NCBI RefSeq assembly: GCF_042680805.1
Contig: NZ_JBHUEM010000045.1
Coordinates: 1 to 64,000, forward strand
DNA: 64,000 nt
Origin: Bacillus_CJ salitolerans
Lineage (GTDB): Bacteria; Bacillota; Bacilli; Bacillales; SA4
Direction of reading: 5' to 3'
Shown: one piece after another, positions 61,934 through 64,000 of the stretch
Numbering within the stretch: the stretch's first letter is position 1
Layout of the letters: each line of letters starts with the position of its first letter
Program-made: the position numbers and the translations under genes
The notes under the pieces: model-generated
What the model saw: the letters and a program-made list of their open reading frames with translations, nothing else
Told to the model about the DNA's origin: nothing
Database searches by the model: none

Positions 61934-62176
61934 ATGAATTCTCATTTTCCAATCCGGGAAATTGGCACTGCATGGTATGGAAGGCATATTGTGATCGTTC
62001 GCTGTCAGCCCACAACCAATCAATTTTTAGGCATGCATCAAAGTGATCATGCACCGGTTGAACCACCATCCAACAATTGTGCTGAAACACTAGCACGCTT
62101 TGTAAGCATTGGCTATTCTATCATCGGAGCCTACTTTGTACCTCCAAAAGAAATTCACTATCTTTTATTTAAATAA
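61934..62176 (+). CDS. Small hypothetical protein, 80 aa
   Basis: AAAGGAG lies 8 nt before the ATG. The product starts MNSHFPIREIGTAWYGRHIV and has a Cys pair far apart (residues about 24 and 49) and a hydrophobic C-terminal stretch (VSIGYSIIGAYFVP). Not recognised. A 9-bp hairpin (GGAAAGAGA/TCTCTTTCC) lies directly before its ribosome site and could affect translation. Confidence 0.5.
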   Translation: MNSHFPIREIGTAWYGRHIVIVRCQPTTNQFLGMHQSDHAPVEPPSNNCAETLARFVSIGYSIIGAYFVPPKEIHYLLFK

Positions 62177-62179
62177 GGA

Positions 62180-62479
62180 TTAATCAAACCGTTTTGTCTC
62201 AATTCCGTCTATTATTTCTTCTAGCTCTGTTAAAAGATTAAGCTGAACAGGTGCTGGTAAATGATCCATCCAGTATTGAATTTCAGGGAGAGCCTCTGCT
62301 TCCTCAAGACTAGTGGGTTTAACATCAAGGTTATTAATCCATATTTTTAACTCTTTACTAAATTCATAAAAATACCTTTCAAATCTTTCCGCCCATTCAG
62401 CTCCTTCGTCATCAGTGGTTTTTTGCATCATGGACCAGGCTTCAAGAGCCGTTTCAAAATGTTCCTGGATTATGGACAT
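62180..62479 (-). CDS. Acidic helical protein of unknown function, 99 aa
   Basis: AGGTGA precedes the ATG. The protein (start MSIIQEHFETALEAWSMMQK) is all-helical and acidic, rich in Glu and Trp, with no membrane part. Not recognised. It converges with the preceding plus-strand gene and lies 14 bp downstream of the DegV gene on the same strand, so it probably shares that transcript. Confidence 0.6.
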   Translation of the reverse strand: MSIIQEHFETALEAWSMMQKTTDDEGAEWAERFERYFYEFSKELKIWINNLDVKPTSLEEAEALPEIQYWMDHLPAPVQLNLLTELEEIIDGIETKRFD

Positions 62480-62493
62480 CGAATCTCACCTAC

Positions 62494-63336
62494 TTATTTT
62501 GTAAGCCAGCTAATCCCAATTGTTTTCTCACCAGCATGGACACCAATAACGGAACCAAGTGGACATACATCAATTTTCAAGGATTGATTAAAGGCTTTAA
62601 GTTTATTTTTCCAATCATTTGCTAAATCAGGTATCCTTCCATATAAAATAGACACTTCTTTAATTGATGGATTGTTTGTAAGCGCTTCCTTAAATAGATC
62701 TATCATTCTCTGTTCAGCCTTCTTATCGGTTCTAATCTTCTCAAACGTCTGCAATTCTCCATTTTCTAGTGCAAGGATTGGTTTTATTTTAAGGGCGGAT
62801 CCTATAAAAAATTGTGCCCCTGACATTCTTCCGCCTTTATGTAATTGTTCAAGACTACCGATCATTACGTATGTCTCATGATCGTCTGCCATTTCTCGTA
62901 CCTTATGGACAATGGTTTCGAACGATTCACCTGAGGCTTGTAAGTCAATCCCTCTTCTTATCATCTTCCCCATCGGCAACGATAAGATTTTAGAATCAAT
63001 CACCTCAATTGGGAAATCTACCATTTTAGCCGCTTGCGTACTTGTCGAATATGTACCACTTAATTTACTAGAAACATGAACTGATATAATCGCGTCATAC
63101 TGATTCCTTAATGACTCATATAATTCCAAGAACGTTCCTACTGATGGTTGAGAGGATGTTGGTAAACTCTTTGAATCTTCCAGCTTCAAAAAAAATTCCT
63201 CTCGAGTTAAATCAACCCCATCTCTATATTCCTCACCCTCAAACATAATCAGCATCGGGATCGTATATATATCGGGATGTCCTTGTAACGCTTCATCCAG
63301 AAAAACCGTACTATCTGTCACCCAAGCAATCTTCAT
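62494..63336 (-). CDS. DegV-family fatty-acid-binding protein
   Basis: 280 aa from the ATG at 63336 behind AAAGGGGG, giving MKIAWVTDSTVFLDEALQGH; a longer upstream frame has no ribosome site. The family blocks are complete: VTDSTVFL, EGEEYRDGVDLTREEFFLKL, TSSQPSVGTFLELYE, SSKLSGTYSTSTQAA and the C-terminal HAGEKTIGISW. DegV/FakB-type proteins hold fatty acids for phosphorylation by FakA. No fakA gene is nearby, so the partner is elsewhere. Confidence 0.93.
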   Translation of the reverse strand: MKIAWVTDSTVFLDEALQGHPDIYTIPMLIMFEGEEYRDGVDLTREEFFLKLEDSKSLPTSSQPSVGTFLELYESLRNQYDAIISVHVSSKLSGTYSTSTQAAKMVDFPIEVIDSKILSLPMGKMIRRGIDLQASGESFETIVHKVREMADDHETYVMIGSLEQLHKGGRMSGAQFFIGSALKIKPILALENGELQTFEKIRTDKKAEQRMIDLFKEALTNNPSIKEVSILYGRIPDLANDWKNKLKAFNQSLKIDVCPLGSVIGVHAGEKTIGISWLTK

Positions 63337-63411
63337 CTGTATTCCCCCTTTGTACAAAATTATACGGAATTTTCTTGAAATATTCATCTATGTTTTCATA
63401 ATAGTACAAAA

Positions 63412-63441
63412 AAGAAAAAAGCTGTCTTGTAGTTTGACAGC
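63412..63441 (-). terminator. Terminator after the pro-peptide gene
   Basis: The stem AAAAGCTGTC with GACAGCTTTT followed by more T on the minus strand, 27 bp beyond the peptide stop. Confidence 0.8.
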
Positions 63442-63467
63442 TTTTAAACAAAATCTTATAAAATTGA

Positions 63468-63653
63468 TTATACTAAATAACTTTGCATTGCAATTGGATC
63501 TGGCTCTTGTTCTGCTGCAAATTGTACTTGTTTTGCAATCGGATCAGGTTCCTGTTCTCCTGCAACAACATTAAATACAAGGTTACTAATACTTAACAAA
63601 CTAAAAGTGATCACCAGTGCAACTAAAAGATAACTTAACTTTTTACTCATCAT
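63468..63653 (-). CDS. Secreted signalling pro-peptide with duplicated EQEPDPIA motif, 61 aa
   Basis: GGAG lies 6 nt before the ATG. A signal peptide (MMSKKLSYLLVALVITFSLL, cleavage probably near VVA/G at residue 31-32) is followed by a short mature part that holds EQEPDPIA twice (residues 33-40 and 48-55). The two copies are identical in protein but differ at four synonymous third positions. It starts 18 bp after a helical receptor-like gene and is followed by a terminator. The size, export signal and position match Phr-like pro-peptides of Rap/RRNPP systems, which are cleaved outside and re-imported. The exact family and mature peptide are not known. Confidence 0.7.
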   Translation of the reverse strand: MMSKKLSYLLVALVITFSLLSISNLVFNVVAGEQEPDPIAKQVQFAAEQEPDPIAMQSYLV

Positions 63654-63671
63654 ACTTCACTCCAATTCCTA

Positions 63672-64000
63672 TTAAATATTATTTATTTTCTTTAACGATT
63701 TATTAGATAGTTTATAGAATAAGCTTGCGTTTTTATATTTGAAATGTTTTTCATAATATCCTGCTAACATCTCTGAATATTCAGCAATATACTTGTAGTT
63801 ATTATGACTCTCAAAATACGGTATTACTTTTTCCTTTAAGAAAAACTCCATTTCACTACTTTCCTCATTTGCATTACTCATGAGATGTTGATAAGTCTTA
63901 AAATGATAGTAGTATTCCATAGAGTCCATTGAATCAGGTATTTTGTTCAAGCCAACTTCTACCCATCGCAAACCATTTGAATAGTCACTTTTGTTAAAGT
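63672..64000 (-). CDS. C-terminal part of a TPR-like receptor (candidate RRNPP/Rap type), runs off window
   Basis: The last 109 residues of a protein whose start lies beyond the window. The visible sequence is all-helical with TPR-like spacing (GLRWVEVGLNKIPDSMDSMEYYYHFKTYQ and a last repeat ASLFYKLSNKSLKKI). No HTH or kinase-type domain is visible in this part. A pro-peptide gene follows 18 bp downstream, the layout of Rap-Phr, NprR-NprX and similar pairs. The call depends on that context and on the helical repeats. Confidence 0.55.
   Translation of the reverse strand, partial: FNKSDYSNGLRWVEVGLNKIPDSMDSMEYYYHFKTYQHLMSNANEESSEMEFFLKEKVIPYFESHNNYKYIAEYSEMLAGYYEKHFKYKNASLFYKLSNKSLKKINNI

Noticed and set aside
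1..64000. CRISPR arrays, rRNA genes, complete tRNA genes, riboswitches or a replication origin
   Set aside because: No regularly spaced repeats, rRNA motifs, full cloverleafs, recognisable riboswitch cores or DnaA-box clusters were seen on reading both strands.

Overview
The window is a chromosomal scaffold from a low-GC, spore-forming Firmicute of the Bacillaceae. Strong AGGAGG-type ribosome sites, frequent TTG/GTG starts, a YjcZ-type sporulation protein and a gene order seen in Bacillus subtilis (yokU-kamA-yodPQRST; ypmP-ypmQ-ypmR; dfrA-thyA-ypjP; ypiP; brxA; ypgR) all point there. The species cannot be fixed from the sequence alone. A run of 247 N (33955-34201) shows that this is a draft assembly.

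Layout. 1-3.2 kb: left-truncated IS21-type istA, then an accessory patch of small membrane proteins, a HEAT-like protein and a DUF3885 protein, separated by a repeated hairpin element. 3.2-11.8 kb: lysine catabolism genes in two units, ablB-kamA-yokU and yodT-yodS-yodR-yodQ-aldehyde dehydrogenase; the proposed route is lysine to beta-lysine to N-acetyl-beta-lysine, transamination, CoA-dependent cleavage and deacetylation. 11.8-24 kb: flavoproteins, an epimerase-like protein, an S66 peptidase, a HAD hydrolase, a YjcZ protein, undecaprenyl-diphosphatase, a P1 peptidase, D-amino acid aminotransferase, an FkbM methyltransferase and an SGNH hydrolase. 24-38 kb: Sco1/YpmQ, an SRAP protein, isoaspartyl dipeptidase, hemolysin III-like YplQ, thyA-dfrA, a lethal-factor-like secreted metalloprotease, a LysM-C40-SLH wall protein, YpjP, YpiP, bacilliredoxin BrxA, YpgR, a second C40 hydrolase and an APH(6)-like kinase.

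38-57 kb is transport-rich: an MMPL exporter with divergent TetR; an ECF sigma factor in an operon with a membrane protein and an ABC exporter; a TetR-ABC exporter operon whose regulator appears to start at AUU behind two matched operators; a scrambled chrA remnant; a membrane-anchored gluzincin; an FtsX-type permease with its ATPase; and two CBO0543-like membrane genes, one with an in-frame stop. 58-64 kb: mobA, an ABC-F protein, an HD phosphohydrolase, small unknowns, DegV and, at the right edge, the end of a helical receptor-like gene followed by a 61-aa secreted pro-peptide carrying the octapeptide EQEPDPIA twice.

The most novel-looking item is that receptor/peptide pair, a candidate RRNPP-type signalling cassette. 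Other points of interest are the AUU-start TetR, a mobile palindromic repeat found twice, and a poly-T tract that breaks a secreted-protein gene. The roughly 490-bp duplication around the N gap is probably an assembly artefact and should not be read as biology.
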